Position numbers and translations under genes: made by a program. From contig NZ_JAAHBP010000001.1 of assembly GCF_023184515.1 (NCBI RefSeq), positions 558,001-622,000 of the forward strand: a stretch of DNA of 64,000 nt, read 5' to 3'. Source of the DNA: Streptomyces sp. D2-8 (GTDB taxonomy: Bacteria > Actinomycetota > Actinomycetes > Streptomycetales > Streptomycetaceae). Below the pieces are notes generated by a model. The model had not been told where the DNA came from. It did no database searches and was given only the letters and a program-made list of their open reading frames with translations. Of this stretch, positions 17,303 through 25,996 are shown piece after piece; position 1 is the first letter of the stretch; each line of letters starts with the position of its first letter.

Positions 17303-17911
17303 TCAGTCCTGACGGCCGGTGACGGACACCCGCTGCACCAGCCCCCAGGTGAACTCCGCGACGGCCTCCCGCCGCACCCCCTGCGCGTCGGGCGCGGTGA
17401 ACGCCAGACCCCACCGGGTCGGGGCCGTGCCCTCCAGGGGACGCGCCGGGGCGAAGGCACGGGCCGCCTCGTCGACGGTGCAGGACCAGGGGGTGAGGTC
17501 GTCCAGCGTGCGCAGGGCGGGGCCGTTCGCGCCCGGGGCGCGGACCAGCCACTCGTTCCACACCGCGCGGTTCGCGGCGGTCAGCACTTCGAAGCGCAAG
17601 GACGGCCAGAGCGGGACCGGCCACAGCCAGGCCTCGCAGTCCAGATCGCCGATCCGGCGCGGCGTGCGGGACTCCGGCTCGCCCAGCACCTGACGGTAGC
17701 GGGACAGGGGAGCGCGCGAACGCGGGGAGCGGACCATCGCCTGCCACCGCCGGTTGGCCTCGCGCATGTCCGCGATCGACACCCCCAGCTCATGGCGGGC
17801 GCCCTCCACCAGCCGGGGGTTGTGGTCGGCCATGCGACGCAGCAGCACCAGCTGGAAGTCGAGCGGGGTGAAGGGGCTAGCGGGGTGCTTTCCGGAGGGC
17901 ATGGGACCCAT
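17303..17911 (-). CDS. Conserved hypothetical protein, last gene of the glycan operon
   Basis: 202 residues, no signal peptide or membrane segment. The N-terminal half is helical (FTPLDFQLVLLRRMADHN) and the C-terminal half is mixed, with several Trp residues (LDCEAWLWPVPLWP; AEFTWGLVQRVSV). I recognise no family. Its start lies inside the end of the FkbM methyltransferase gene (35-base overlap), and GGTGGG precedes the ATG by 5 bases. A second Met is 3 codons later. Position suggests co-expression with the upstream genes, not necessarily the same function. Confidence 0.7.
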   Translation of the reverse strand: MGPMPSGKHPASPFTPLDFQLVLLRRMADHNPRLVEGARHELGVSIADMREANRRWQAMVRSPRSRAPLSRYRQVLGEPESRTPRRIGDLDCEAWLWPVPLWPSLRFEVLTAANRAVWNEWLVRAPGANGPALRTLDDLTPWSCTVDEAARAFAPARPLEGTAPTRWGLAFTAPDAQGVRREAVAEFTWGLVQRVSVTGRQD

Positions 17912-18704
17912 CGTCGCCCACCGGGGTCCTGCCGGGGCGGCGGCCGTCGGGCAGGAACAGGACGGAGTTGACGTAGCGCGGGCCCCTGAGGAGCGGGGAG
18001 GGCAGGACCCGGCGGAGCAGGCCGTGGGAGACGACGTACGAGGCGTCCGCCTGGTGGTTCTCCAGCGGGAACCTGGCCAGCGGCACCCAGGTGTCGCCGG
18101 GCAGGACCCAGCCGTCGTAACCGAGCAGGGACAGGTAGGTCACCACCGGCGCGATCGGCTGGATGCGGGACTCCAGTTCCACGAACAGGGCCGGCCGGTC
18201 GCGGGCCAGCAGGCCCGTCGCGCCGCGCAGCACCGCGAGCTCGTTGCCGTCCACGTCGATCTTGATGAAGCCGACGTCGCGCAGGCCCAGCTCGTCCAGC
18301 GTGACGCAGGGGACGTCCAGCGCGCGGCCGTGGATGTCGCGCCGCACCAGGGAGGACACGCCCCGGTCGCCCGAGTCGTCCGGCGGCAGCCACAGGCGGG
18401 CGATGCCCGGCCGGTCCGAGGCCGCGGCGCGGATCACGCGGACGTTCGGCGGGGCCGCGGCGACCAGCAGCCGGGCCAGATGGGGCACCGGCTCGACCGT
18501 CACGACCTGCTCGGCCAGGCCGGACAGGCGGTGCGTCCAGGGCCCGTACCAGCCGCCGACGTCCACCGCCGTACCGCAGCCCGGCGGGCACAGCTCGGCG
18601 AGCCGGGCCAGCTCCGGTTCGAACCGGGGGTAGAGGGCCCGGGCCGTCGCGGCCACCAGGCGGGTGGGCAGAAGGGGGGCGACGCGGGCTGCCAGGCTGG
18701 TCAC
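17877..18704 (-). CDS. FkbM-family SAM methyltransferase
   Basis: 275 residues. The SAM-binding loop is AVDVGGWYGPWTHRLSG, followed by VVTVEPVPHLARLL. The FkbM signature VGFIKIDVDGNELAVLRGA and the YLSLLGYDGWVL segment are clear. FkbM-type enzymes O-methylate sugars or other hydroxyl groups on glycans and secondary metabolites. The GTG start overlaps the Trm112-like stop (GTGA). In this operon it probably methylates the glycan product; the acceptor is unknown. Confidence 0.88.
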   Translation of the reverse strand: MTSLAARVAPLLPTRLVAATARALYPRFEPELARLAELCPPGCGTAVDVGGWYGPWTHRLSGLAEQVVTVEPVPHLARLLVAAAPPNVRVIRAAASDRPGIARLWLPPDDSGDRGVSSLVRRDIHGRALDVPCVTLDELGLRDVGFIKIDVDGNELAVLRGATGLLARDRPALFVELESRIQPIAPVVTYLSLLGYDGWVLPGDTWVPLARFPLENHQADASYVVSHGLLRRVLPSPLLRGPRYVNSVLFLPDGRRPGRTPVGDDGSHALRKAPR

Positions 18705-18922
18705 GGTGCCATCCTCTTGAGGAGTTCCTCGTGCTCGGCGTCCGGCACCTGCTCGCCCGAGGACGGCAGCAGCTGCGGAATGCCGTCGGTGATCGGGTAA
18801 CGGCGGTGCAGGCGCGGGTTGTACAGCGCCTCCTCCCGCCCGGCCTCCTCGGCCAGCAGATGCAGCGGGCCCTTGTCGAGCGGGCAGGCCAGGATCTTCA
18901 GCAGCGGGTCGTCGGGCTTCAT
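18701..18922 (-). CDS. Trm112-like small zinc-ribbon-type protein
   Basis: 73 residues: DPLLKILACPLDKGPLHLL, then YNPRLHRRYPITDGIPQLLP. This is the bacterial Trm112/YcaR pattern, but only one Cys of the usual metal-binding set is left. In eukaryotes and some bacteria Trm112 proteins activate and stabilise SAM methyltransferases. Here the gene lies directly between methyltransferase genes, with ATGA and GTGA overlaps on both sides, so a role as partner of the FkbM-type enzyme is a reasonable inference. Confidence 0.85.
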   Translation of the reverse strand: MKPDDPLLKILACPLDKGPLHLLAEEAGREEALYNPRLHRRYPITDGIPQLLPSSGEQVPDAEHEELLKRMAP

Positions 18923-19836
18923 GGGGATGCCAGCTCCTTGGCGGGTGGGGAGGGTTGGGGAGTGGTGTCGTGCTTCGGCATGGTCAGCAGCACGGCCACC
19001 GCCAGGGCCGTGCCCGCCACCCGCAGCGCGAGCCGCAGCGGCTCGTCCGGCAGGGCCTCGCCGAACGACAGCGTGCCGAGCACCGCCGTGAACAGGCTCG
19101 TCACGGTCGTGCACACCGGCACGATCAGCGAGGCCCGGCAGCGCTGGAGCGCCGCCTGCGACATCACCAGGCCGAACACACCGGTGAACAGCAGCAGATA
19201 CGGATAGGGCGAGCTCAGCAGGTCCAGCACGGCGCCGCCGATCCCGTGGGTCGTCAGATGGCTGGAGACGCCCTTGATGGCCAGCGAGCTGACGCCGTAC
19301 AGCAGGCCCACGGCCACGCCGTACTCGACTCCGGTCGTGGGACGCCGGTGCCGGTTGCGGGTGCGCCGCTCGGCGGAGCCGTACAGCCACACCCCGGCGG
19401 CCAGCGACGGCACGCACACCAGCAGGATCAGCTGGTAGGGCGCGTCCTGGCTGACGGTGTCCGAACCCTCCCGCAGCGACAGCACCACCATCAGCAGCGC
19501 CAGCAGGATCGCGCCCAGCGCGTACCGTTCCCGGCCGGACGTCTCCTCCCCGAGCAGCCGCGCCGACAACAGCACGAGCAGCACCAGGCCGGAGACGAAG
19601 ATGCCCTGGGCGGCGGCGATCGGCAGGGTGCGGTAGACGACGAGCTGCGCGGCGAACCCGGCGGCCAGGGAGAGCGAACCGCCGATCCACAGGGGGCTGC
19701 CGAGGACGAGGCGCAGCAGCCGGGCCGGCTGCCGGATCGTCACCTCGGGCAGGGAGGTGAGCGCCCGTTTCTCCAGCACGAAGCCCAGGCTGTACAGGGT
19801 GTTCGCCAGCAGGGCGGCGGCCACTCCCCACCACAT
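18919..19836 (-). CDS. DMT/EamA-like multi-pass membrane protein
   Basis: 305 residues with about ten hydrophobic helices in two halves, as in drug/metabolite transporters: VAAALLANTLYSLGFVLEKR at the start, GIFVSGLVLLVLLSARLLGE in the middle and VAGTALAVAVLLTM near the end. The start follows the upstream methyltransferase stop by three bases, with AGGAGG before it. Members of this family move small metabolites or lipid-linked sugars; in a glycan operon, export or flipping of a precursor is possible but unproven. Confidence 0.85.
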   Translation of the reverse strand: MWWGVAAALLANTLYSLGFVLEKRALTSLPEVTIRQPARLLRLVLGSPLWIGGSLSLAAGFAAQLVVYRTLPIAAAQGIFVSGLVLLVLLSARLLGEETSGRERYALGAILLALLMVVLSLREGSDTVSQDAPYQLILLVCVPSLAAGVWLYGSAERRTRNRHRRPTTGVEYGVAVGLLYGVSSLAIKGVSSHLTTHGIGGAVLDLLSSPYPYLLLFTGVFGLVMSQAALQRCRASLIVPVCTTVTSLFTAVLGTLSFGEALPDEPLRLALRVAGTALAVAVLLTMPKHDTTPQPSPPAKELASP

Positions 19837-19839
19837 GGG

Positions 19840-20583
19840 CTACGTCCTCCTGGCGTGCAGCAGCAGGATCGACGCGAGCTGCGGCCGGGCGCAGGCCAGC
19901 CGGTCCAGCGGGCGCAGCGGGCGCGGCACGCCGTGGAAGGGGGCCCCTTCGAGCCGTTCGACGGTGAACCCGGACGCGGCGACGAACTCCCTGAGCGCGC
20001 GGGCGGTGTAGAGCCGCAGATGCCCCACGACCTCCTTGCCCGGGCGGCCGTGGATGCCGCGCAGGCTGACCTCCGAGAACACGGGCTGCACACCGGCCAG
20101 CAGCAGGCCGCGGTTGTACCAGGCGGCGAGGTTCGGCGTGGACAGCATCAGATGCCCGCCGGGGCGCAGGATCCGCCGGATCTCGTCCAGGGCGGCGTCC
20201 GGGTCGACGAGATGCTCGATGACCTCGCTGAACAGCACGGCGTCGGCGGATCCGGCGGCGAACGGCAGTCCGCCGCCGGTGAGTTCGCCGCGCACCGCGT
20301 AGGGGATGCGGGTGCGGGCGCGGCGCAGGGCGTCCTGGGACCAGTCGACGCCGATGACGCGGTGGCCGGTCAGGAGCGGGGCGGCGGTGGCGGCTGCCGT
20401 GCCGTCCCCGCAGCCGATGTCGAGAACGGTCCGGGGGGTGTGGGCCGCCGGTCCGAGGGCCCGGGCCAGCATGCGGGCCTGGCGGAGGCTGCGCGGGGTG
20501 CCGGAGGCGACCGGCACGGCGGGGTTCTCGTAGAAGTCGCGCAGGTCCCGGGGTGGGGGTTCGGTGGTGGTCGGTGCCGTCAC
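19840..20583 (-). CDS. Class I SAM-dependent methyltransferase (UbiE/Methyltransf_11 type)
   Basis: 247 residues from a GTG that overlaps the preceding stop (GTGA). Motif I is VLDIGCGDGTAAATAA, the acidic strand is VIGVDWSQDAL, then SADAVLFSEVIEHLVDPDAAL and ILRPGGHLMLSTPN. The open frame extends much further upstream, but that part is a shadow of the next gene. It acts in the cytoplasm; the acceptor is unknown. Two further methyltransferases lie in the same operon, so the product is probably heavily methylated. Confidence 0.85.
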   Translation of the reverse strand: MTAPTTTEPPPRDLRDFYENPAVPVASGTPRSLRQARMLARALGPAAHTPRTVLDIGCGDGTAAATAAPLLTGHRVIGVDWSQDALRRARTRIPYAVRGELTGGGLPFAAGSADAVLFSEVIEHLVDPDAALDEIRRILRPGGHLMLSTPNLAAWYNRGLLLAGVQPVFSEVSLRGIHGRPGKEVVGHLRLYTARALREFVAASGFTVERLEGAPFHGVPRPLRPLDRLACARPQLASILLLHARRT

Positions 20584-21827
20584 GCGGTCACCTCCGTGGT
20601 GTGCAGATAGTGCTCGAAGAGGTCGCGGAGGTGGGCGCCGTCGCCGTGGCTGAGCAGGGCCTTCGACCAGCGCAGGGCCAGATGGAGACGGCCGGCCGTG
20701 GAGGCGGTGGTCACGGTCAGGCCCCGCGGCATCCGGGCCGGCGCCGAGAACCACACCGCGTGCGCGCGGCCCGCCTCCTCGCCGAAGTCCAGCGGGTACG
20801 GAATACGGCCGATGTTGCTGAGCAGGGTCGTCGACGTCCAGGGTGCGGCGGCCCTGCGCAGGGTGCGGGTGAGGGCGGCGCGTGCGGTGACGGGCGCCCA
20901 GGGCGCGGTCAGGAGGGCGGCGCCGTGGCCGAGTTGAGGGCGGGGGAGGGACTTCAGGGCGCGGGTCCGCTCCGCGGTGCGGCGGAGGAGGACGGACATG
21001 TCCGGGTGGTCCAGCTCGGCCGGTGCGAAGGGGACCTCGACCAGGCGGGTGCCGTTGCCGATGGGCATCGTGGTGTCGCGGGGGCGGTCGTCCACCGGCA
21101 TCGTGATGCGCAGGGGCCGGGGGCGGGCGCCGTGCTCCCTGTTCCAGTGGGCGATGGTCAGGGCCGTGGTGACCATGAGCTGGTCGTTGACGGTGTACGG
21201 GGAGCCCTTGGGGCGGTGCGGGAGGGGGAGCTCGGTGACGAGCAGGCCGTTGCCGGGGGAGGGATCGGGCGTGCCGTGCGCCACCCGCGCGGGAGGTGAC
21301 CAGGTGGCCGGGGTGTCCGGGACTTCCCGCCGGGCTTCGGCGGGGCGGGCCGGGGGCGCTGCCGGGGAGTTGTCCCGGCCTCCGTACAGCTCGGCGGCCG
21401 TGGCAAGGACGCGCAGGCAGGCCGGGCCGTCCAGGGCGGTGTGGTTGATGGTGAGGAGGAGGACCGAGTCCACCACGTCGAGTCGTACCGGCGGCGACAG
21501 CGACAACGGCGGGGCGTCCGTGAGGGCCCGGGTCCGGGCGTCCCGCAGGGCTCGTGGGCCCGGCGCGGCGAAGGTCACCACCTCCACATCGGGCTCCGGC
21601 GTCAGCTCCCACTCGTACTGCCGCCGGTACCACGGCCCTCTCGCCTCCCGCATCAGGATCCGCGGATGCCGGTGCAGGGCCTCCAGGAACGCCTTGCGCA
21701 GACGCGCCTGGTCGAGGGGGCCCGGGAGGTGGACCTCGATGTGGACCGTTTCCGGTTCCGCCTCCTGGAGGCAGTGCCGGGAGACCTCGTCCACCACCGG
21801 GAACGGGATGCGTACCGGTGCCGTCAT
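20580..21827 (-). CDS. Condensation-fold (NRPS C-domain/PapA-like) acyltransferase-like protein
   Basis: 415 residues with a chloramphenicol-acetyltransferase/condensation fold. The catalytic H-x3-D-G motif is present as LLTINHTALDGPACL near residue 130. The C-terminal half has the structural NIGRIPYPLDFGEE segment. There are no adenylation or carrier domains in the window, so it is not part of an NRPS line. Stand-alone proteins of this fold, such as mycobacterial PapA enzymes, acylate sugars and lipids. The ATGA overlap with the AftD-like gene suggests that it adds an acyl group to the glycan. The donor is unknown. Confidence 0.8.
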   Translation of the reverse strand: MTAPVRIPFPVVDEVSRHCLQEAEPETVHIEVHLPGPLDQARLRKAFLEALHRHPRILMREARGPWYRRQYEWELTPEPDVEVVTFAAPGPRALRDARTRALTDAPPLSLSPPVRLDVVDSVLLLTINHTALDGPACLRVLATAAELYGGRDNSPAAPPARPAEARREVPDTPATWSPPARVAHGTPDPSPGNGLLVTELPLPHRPKGSPYTVNDQLMVTTALTIAHWNREHGARPRPLRITMPVDDRPRDTTMPIGNGTRLVEVPFAPAELDHPDMSVLLRRTAERTRALKSLPRPQLGHGAALLTAPWAPVTARAALTRTLRRAAAPWTSTTLLSNIGRIPYPLDFGEEAGRAHAVWFSAPARMPRGLTVTTASTAGRLHLALRWSKALLSHGDGAHLRDLFEHYLHTTEVTA

Positions 21828-24800
21828 GCGGGCTTGCCCTCCCCCGGGTCCGTCCTCGGCAGCTGTTGCGTCGACGCCTCCGGAGCCGGCCTCTCGCGCA
21901 GGCTCACCAGCCCCGCGAACAGGCCGATCAGCGCCAGCAGTTGGGCCAGATGCCCGAACGCTCCCGCGCCCGCGCCCACCGGCTCCCCGGCCCCGAAGGC
22001 CGCGACGATCCCGGCTGCGGCCAGGGCGGCGAAGGCGATCGGCACCAGCAGGGCGTGCCGCCGCGCGGCGAGCAGCGCCAGCGCCGGGACCAGCAGCGCG
22101 AACCAGCCCGCGATCACCACCCCGGCCAGCGTCAGCGCCACCGTGCCGAGCCACAGACCGGGCAGCGGCGGGACCGGCTGGGGTGCGTCGGGGTTGGCGG
22201 CGCGGCGGCGCCACAGCGCGAGACCCAGCAGGGCCGCCGTGCCGACGCCGCTGCCGATCAGGGCGGCGTCGTAGGTCGTGGCCGGCTCGTAGGACAGCTT
22301 GACCGCGCCGCCCGCCCCGGCCGGGACCCGCCAGCCCTGCTGCCAGCCGTCCAGCCGCACCGGGGTCAGCTCCTTGCCGTTCAGGGTGGCCCGCCAGCCG
22401 TCGTTGAAGTTCTCGTACGTCGTGAGGTACGAGGCCGCGCCCGAGCCGACCGTCACCTCGCGCCGGTCGCCCAGCCAGTCCCGGATCCGCAGGTCGCGCC
22501 CGGCCGCCGCGGCCTCGGGGACCGTGCCGCGGGTCAGGGTCACGTCCGTCAGCGCGAGCGGGCCGGCGTCTCCGCCCTCCAGCCGGTGGTCGCCTGTGCC
22601 GAGCTGCACCTCGGTGTCGCTCCGGCCGTCCTGGCAGAGCGTCACCTGTACGCCCCGCCGCTCCACCAGGTCCCGTACGGTCCCCTTCGCGCTCGTCTGG
22701 TACAGCTCGCCGTCCAGCGCCACGTCCGGGCCCTTGCCGCACGGCAGGGAGAACTTCCGGGTGCCGTCCGGCTGCGGGGTGCGGTACTGGTCGAGGGACG
22801 GGAGGTACGCCTCCGTGAGGCCCACCGGGAGGCGCAGGTCCTCGTCGGCGACCGGGTTGTGCAGGGTCAGGGGGGCCGTCTCGGTGATCGTGATGTCGAG
22901 GCGGTCGGTGGTGATGGCCGGGAAACGGACCCAGCCGTTCTTGTCGACACCGGCGGTGGCGGCGCCGTCCGGGGAGCTGATGTGCACCTCGGAGGCCCGG
23001 GCGGACAGGCCGCCCGCGGGGGCCAGCACCAGTTCGCCGACCGGCTGTTTGCCCTCCCAGCGCAGGTGGAGCGTCGGCCGGTCACCCGCGATCCACGCCG
23101 TCGTCAGATCGCCGTCGGTGAGGTTGCGTGCCCCGAGGCCCGCGCCGAGGCGCGCCGTGGAATCGGCGGTGGCGACGATCCGGGCCTGCTGCTCGGGCGC
23201 GACCTCGTAGAGCAGCTCGTCGAGTTCCGCGCCCGGCACCGGCACCGCGCTCGCCTTCACCTCGTACGTCCCGGCGGCCTGGGTCGTGAAGCGGCGGTGC
23301 AGGCCCGCCTCGGTGCCGGTCGCGGAGAGACCCGTGGGGTCGGAGGCGCGGTGCAGGGAGACGACGGTCGCGGCCGACGTGGCGTCCTCGGCGTCCACCG
23401 GGAGCCGCAGCAGCCGTGTCACCTGCACGTCCGGCAGGTCGATCTCGGAGAAGCCCGCGCCGGTCAGACCGGCCCTGCGCTCCACGGAGTCCACGATCGT
23501 CAGCTTCAGCCAATCCGTCGCGCCCTCGGGCGCCTTGATCCGCTGGGTCATGCCGTTCGGCTGGAGGAAACTGGTCTTCGCGCCCTTCTCGGTCTCCACC
23601 CGCACCTTCGTCGCAGCCGCGCGCACGCTCTCCTGCGGCAGCGGCGTGACCTTGAAGGAGGACGGCATGTCGTAGGAGCCGGTGAAGCCGATGCGCAGCC
23701 ACTGCCCGTCCGGCGTGTCCGGCGCGCCCTCCGCCCACGCGGTGTCCGGGTTGCCGTCGAAGGCGTTCACCGGGTCGTACTGCGGGAGGTGGAACAGCCA
23801 GTTGCCGTACGAGGACGCCGACACCGAGCGGGCGCCTCGCAGTTCGGCCACCGTCTGGTGCTCGGTGCCCTCGGCGGGCAGGATCTGGCGCGGCTTCTCG
23901 CCCGGGTCCTGCTGGGCGTCCGGCGCGTTGCGCTCGTCGCGCGTGTACGTGTACGACGTACCGGCGTTGACCAGCCCGAACCGGGTGTCCGCCCGCCGCA
24001 GCCCGTCGCCCGTCACCTGCACGGCCGGGGTGCCGAGCCCGGGATGGTTGTCGCCGGTCAGGACGGTCGCCCGGCCGCGCAGCCGCTCCGCCAGCGGCAG
24101 CAGTGCCTCCGGCCCGCCGGACACCACGGCCGTGTCGGCGACCGGGGCGAGCCCCGCCTGCCCGGGCCGGATCACGTCCTCACCCGTCGGCCGGTAGATC
24201 TCCACGGCCCGCTGCCGCGGGTACAGCCCCTCGACCTGGAGCGGCGCGTCCTGCGCGATGCGGCCGCCGGTCATCACCGGCCCGAGCCCCGTCACCCGCT
24301 CGTACCCCGACTGTTCCAGGGTGCGCTTGACGGTCGTGGTGGGCACATGGCCGATCTGGTCGGGGTCGAGGTCATTGCGTACGACGACGTAGAACAGCCC
24401 GGCCCGGCTCAGGTAGTCGGCCAGGCCCGGCACTTCGGCACCGGACATCAGCGCCTGCTCGACGGCGTCCATCGCCCGCCGGTTGCCGGGCGTGCCGAAC
24501 GGCACGTAGTCGCGCTGCGCCCACCGCGACTCGGCGAGCACGTCGAGGGGCTGGTCGATGGGGGAGCCCCAGGAGTAGACGCCGTGCGCGGTCGCCGGGA
24601 CGACCAGGGCCCGCGAGTCGGGCGAGTACTTCTCCAGCCAGTCGGCCGTGGCCTGCCAGTAGGTGGGGAGCTTCTGGAACGAACCCGGGTTGAGGATCGA
24701 GCCGTTGAGGTACGGCCACATGAGCCCCGGCAGGATCAGCACCGCCGCGATCAGCGGGGCGAAGCGCCGGCCGCGCACCTGCCGGGCCCCGCGCGGCTCG

Positions 24801-25996
24801 GCGGCCACACCCACCAGATGCGTCAGCCCCAGCACGAGCGCCAGCGCCACGCCCGTCTGGAACTTGTAGATGTTCCGGAACGGCGACAGCCACCCGTCCA
24901 GCCAGCCCTGCACGACCCCGTGGAACGGCGCCCCGAACGCCCCGCCGTACCCGGCGAGCAGCACCAGCATCGCCACGAGCACCGTCAGCACCAGCCACCG
25001 CCGCTCGGGCATGTCCCGCCGGGCGAGCCCGGCCAGCCCGAGTCCGGCCGCCAGTGCCGAGCACAGGATCACGACGACGGAGGAGGCCACGGCCCAGCCG
25101 GCCGGCAGCCACGCCTCACCGAGGTGCAGATAGGCGACCCAGTTCCCGGCGCCGCGCAGCGCCTCGGTCGCCGACATGGTGTCGGTGGTCGTCTGCGACG
25201 TCTCTATATAGGGGAGGAAGTTCTCGCCGTAGACCCCGAGCAGCAGCAGCGGCACCCACCACCAGGCGGTCACCACGATCACGGCAGGCGCCCACCAGGC
25301 GATCAGCTTGCGCTGCCGTGGCCCGGGCGGCCGGGACAGCAGGTACAGCCCGACCGGCAGCAGCGAGGCGAGGGTCGCCGACGCGTTCACCCCGCCCATG
25401 AACGGCACGAGCAGCGCCGACCGCAGGGCAGCGACCCGGGCGGCGTACCGTTCGTTCGTCAGCGGCAGCAGCACCCACGGCAGGAACGCCCCGGGCAGCG
25501 CGGCGGCCGACGTCGAGCCGATGACGGTCGTGAACAGCGGCCACAGCGCATAGGCCACGGCCCCCAGCAGCCGGGACGCCCCGTTCCCCACCCGCAGCCG
25601 CTCCGCCAGCCGCAGCGCCCCCCAGAAGGCGACGGACACGATCAGCGACAGCCACAGCCGCTCCGCCAGCCACACCGGCAGCCGCAGCAGGTCGCACAGC
25701 CAGTAGAACGGCAGCATCGGCCACAGATAGCCGACGTACTGGTCCTGGATCCCGCCGAATCCGGCCCGGTCGTGCCACAACTGGCCGAGATCGGCGAGGA
25801 ACTGCCCCGGGTCGACCGTGACACCGAGCTTGGTGTCGAAGGTCTGCCGCCCCGGCTGCACCGCGAGGAACAGCACGAACGCCACGGCCCAGAAACCCAG
25901 CAGCCAGCGCCGCGACCGCGGGCCGTCGGGCGGGCCCGAGGTGGTCGCGGTGGTGGGGACGGCTGCCGGGGGAGGAGCCTGGACCGTGGTTGTCAT
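21824..25996 (-). CDS. AftD-like GT-C arabinofuranosyltransferase-family membrane protein (DUF3367)
   Basis: About 1390 residues. The N-terminal half has roughly a dozen hydrophobic helices of a GT-C polyprenyl-sugar glycosyltransferase (starting WLLGFWAVAFVLFLA); an Asp in an early outer loop (QTFDTKLGVTVDPGQF) is in the place of a GT-C catalytic acid. The middle is exoplasmic with carbohydrate-binding-like beta domains, and the end has further helices (LLGLALWRRRA onward). Length and layout match mycobacterial AftD. Such enzymes use decaprenyl-phospho-arabinose outside the membrane; Streptomyces is not known for arabinan walls, so the sugar may differ. ATGA overlaps on both sides. I chose the ATG at 25996 (MTTTVQAPP); the frame upstream is a shadow. 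Confidence 0.85.
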   Translation of the reverse strand: MTTTVQAPPPAAVPTTATTSGPPDGPRSRRWLLGFWAVAFVLFLAVQPGRQTFDTKLGVTVDPGQFLADLGQLWHDRAGFGGIQDQYVGYLWPMLPFYWLCDLLRLPVWLAERLWLSLIVSVAFWGALRLAERLRVGNGASRLLGAVAYALWPLFTTVIGSTSAAALPGAFLPWVLLPLTNERYAARVAALRSALLVPFMGGVNASATLASLLPVGLYLLSRPPGPRQRKLIAWWAPAVIVVTAWWWVPLLLLGVYGENFLPYIETSQTTTDTMSATEALRGAGNWVAYLHLGEAWLPAGWAVASSVVVILCSALAAGLGLAGLARRDMPERRWLVLTVLVAMLVLLAGYGGAFGAPFHGVVQGWLDGWLSPFRNIYKFQTGVALALVLGLTHLVGVAAEPRGARQVRGRRFAPLIAAVLILPGLMWPYLNGSILNPGSFQKLPTYWQATADWLEKYSPDSRALVVPATAHGVYSWGSPIDQPLDVLAESRWAQRDYVPFGTPGNRRAMDAVEQALMSGAEVPGLADYLSRAGLFYVVVRNDLDPDQIGHVPTTTVKRTLEQSGYERVTGLGPVMTGGRIAQDAPLQVEGLYPRQRAVEIYRPTGEDVIRPGQAGLAPVADTAVVSGGPEALLPLAERLRGRATVLTGDNHPGLGTPAVQVTGDGLRRADTRFGLVNAGTSYTYTRDERNAPDAQQDPGEKPRQILPAEGTEHQTVAELRGARSVSASSYGNWLFHLPQYDPVNAFDGNPDTAWAEGAPDTPDGQWLRIGFTGSYDMPSSFKVTPLPQESVRAAATKVRVETEKGAKTSFLQPNGMTQRIKAPEGATDWLKLTIVDSVERRAGLTGAGFSEIDLPDVQVTRLLRLPVDAEDATSAATVVSLHRASDPTGLSATGTEAGLHRRFTTQAAGTYEVKASAVPVPGAELDELLYEVAPEQQARIVATADSTARLGAGLGARNLTDGDLTTAWIAGDRPTLHLRWEGKQPVGELVLAPAGGLSARASEVHISSPDGAATAGVDKNGWVRFPAITTDRLDITITETAPLTLHNPVADEDLRLPVGLTEAYLPSLDQYRTPQPDGTRKFSLPCGKGPDVALDGELYQTSAKGTVRDLVERRGVQVTLCQDGRSDTEVQLGTGDHRLEGGDAGPLALTDVTLTRGTVPEAAAAGRDLRIRDWLGDRREVTVGSGAASYLTTYENFNDGWRATLNGKELTPVRLDGWQQGWRVPAGAGGAVKLSYEPATTYDAALIGSGVGTAALLGLALWRRRAANPDAPQPVPPLPGLWLGTVALTLAGVVIAGWFALLVPALALLAARRHALLVPIAFAALAAAGIVAAFGAGEPVGAGAGAFGHLAQLLALIGLFAGLVSLRERPAPEASTQQLPRTDPGEGKPA

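Noticed and set aside
20580..21827. Part of a non-ribosomal peptide synthetase
   Set aside because: The condensation-fold protein stands alone; no adenylation, carrier or thioesterase domain is in the window, and its neighbours are glycan genes.
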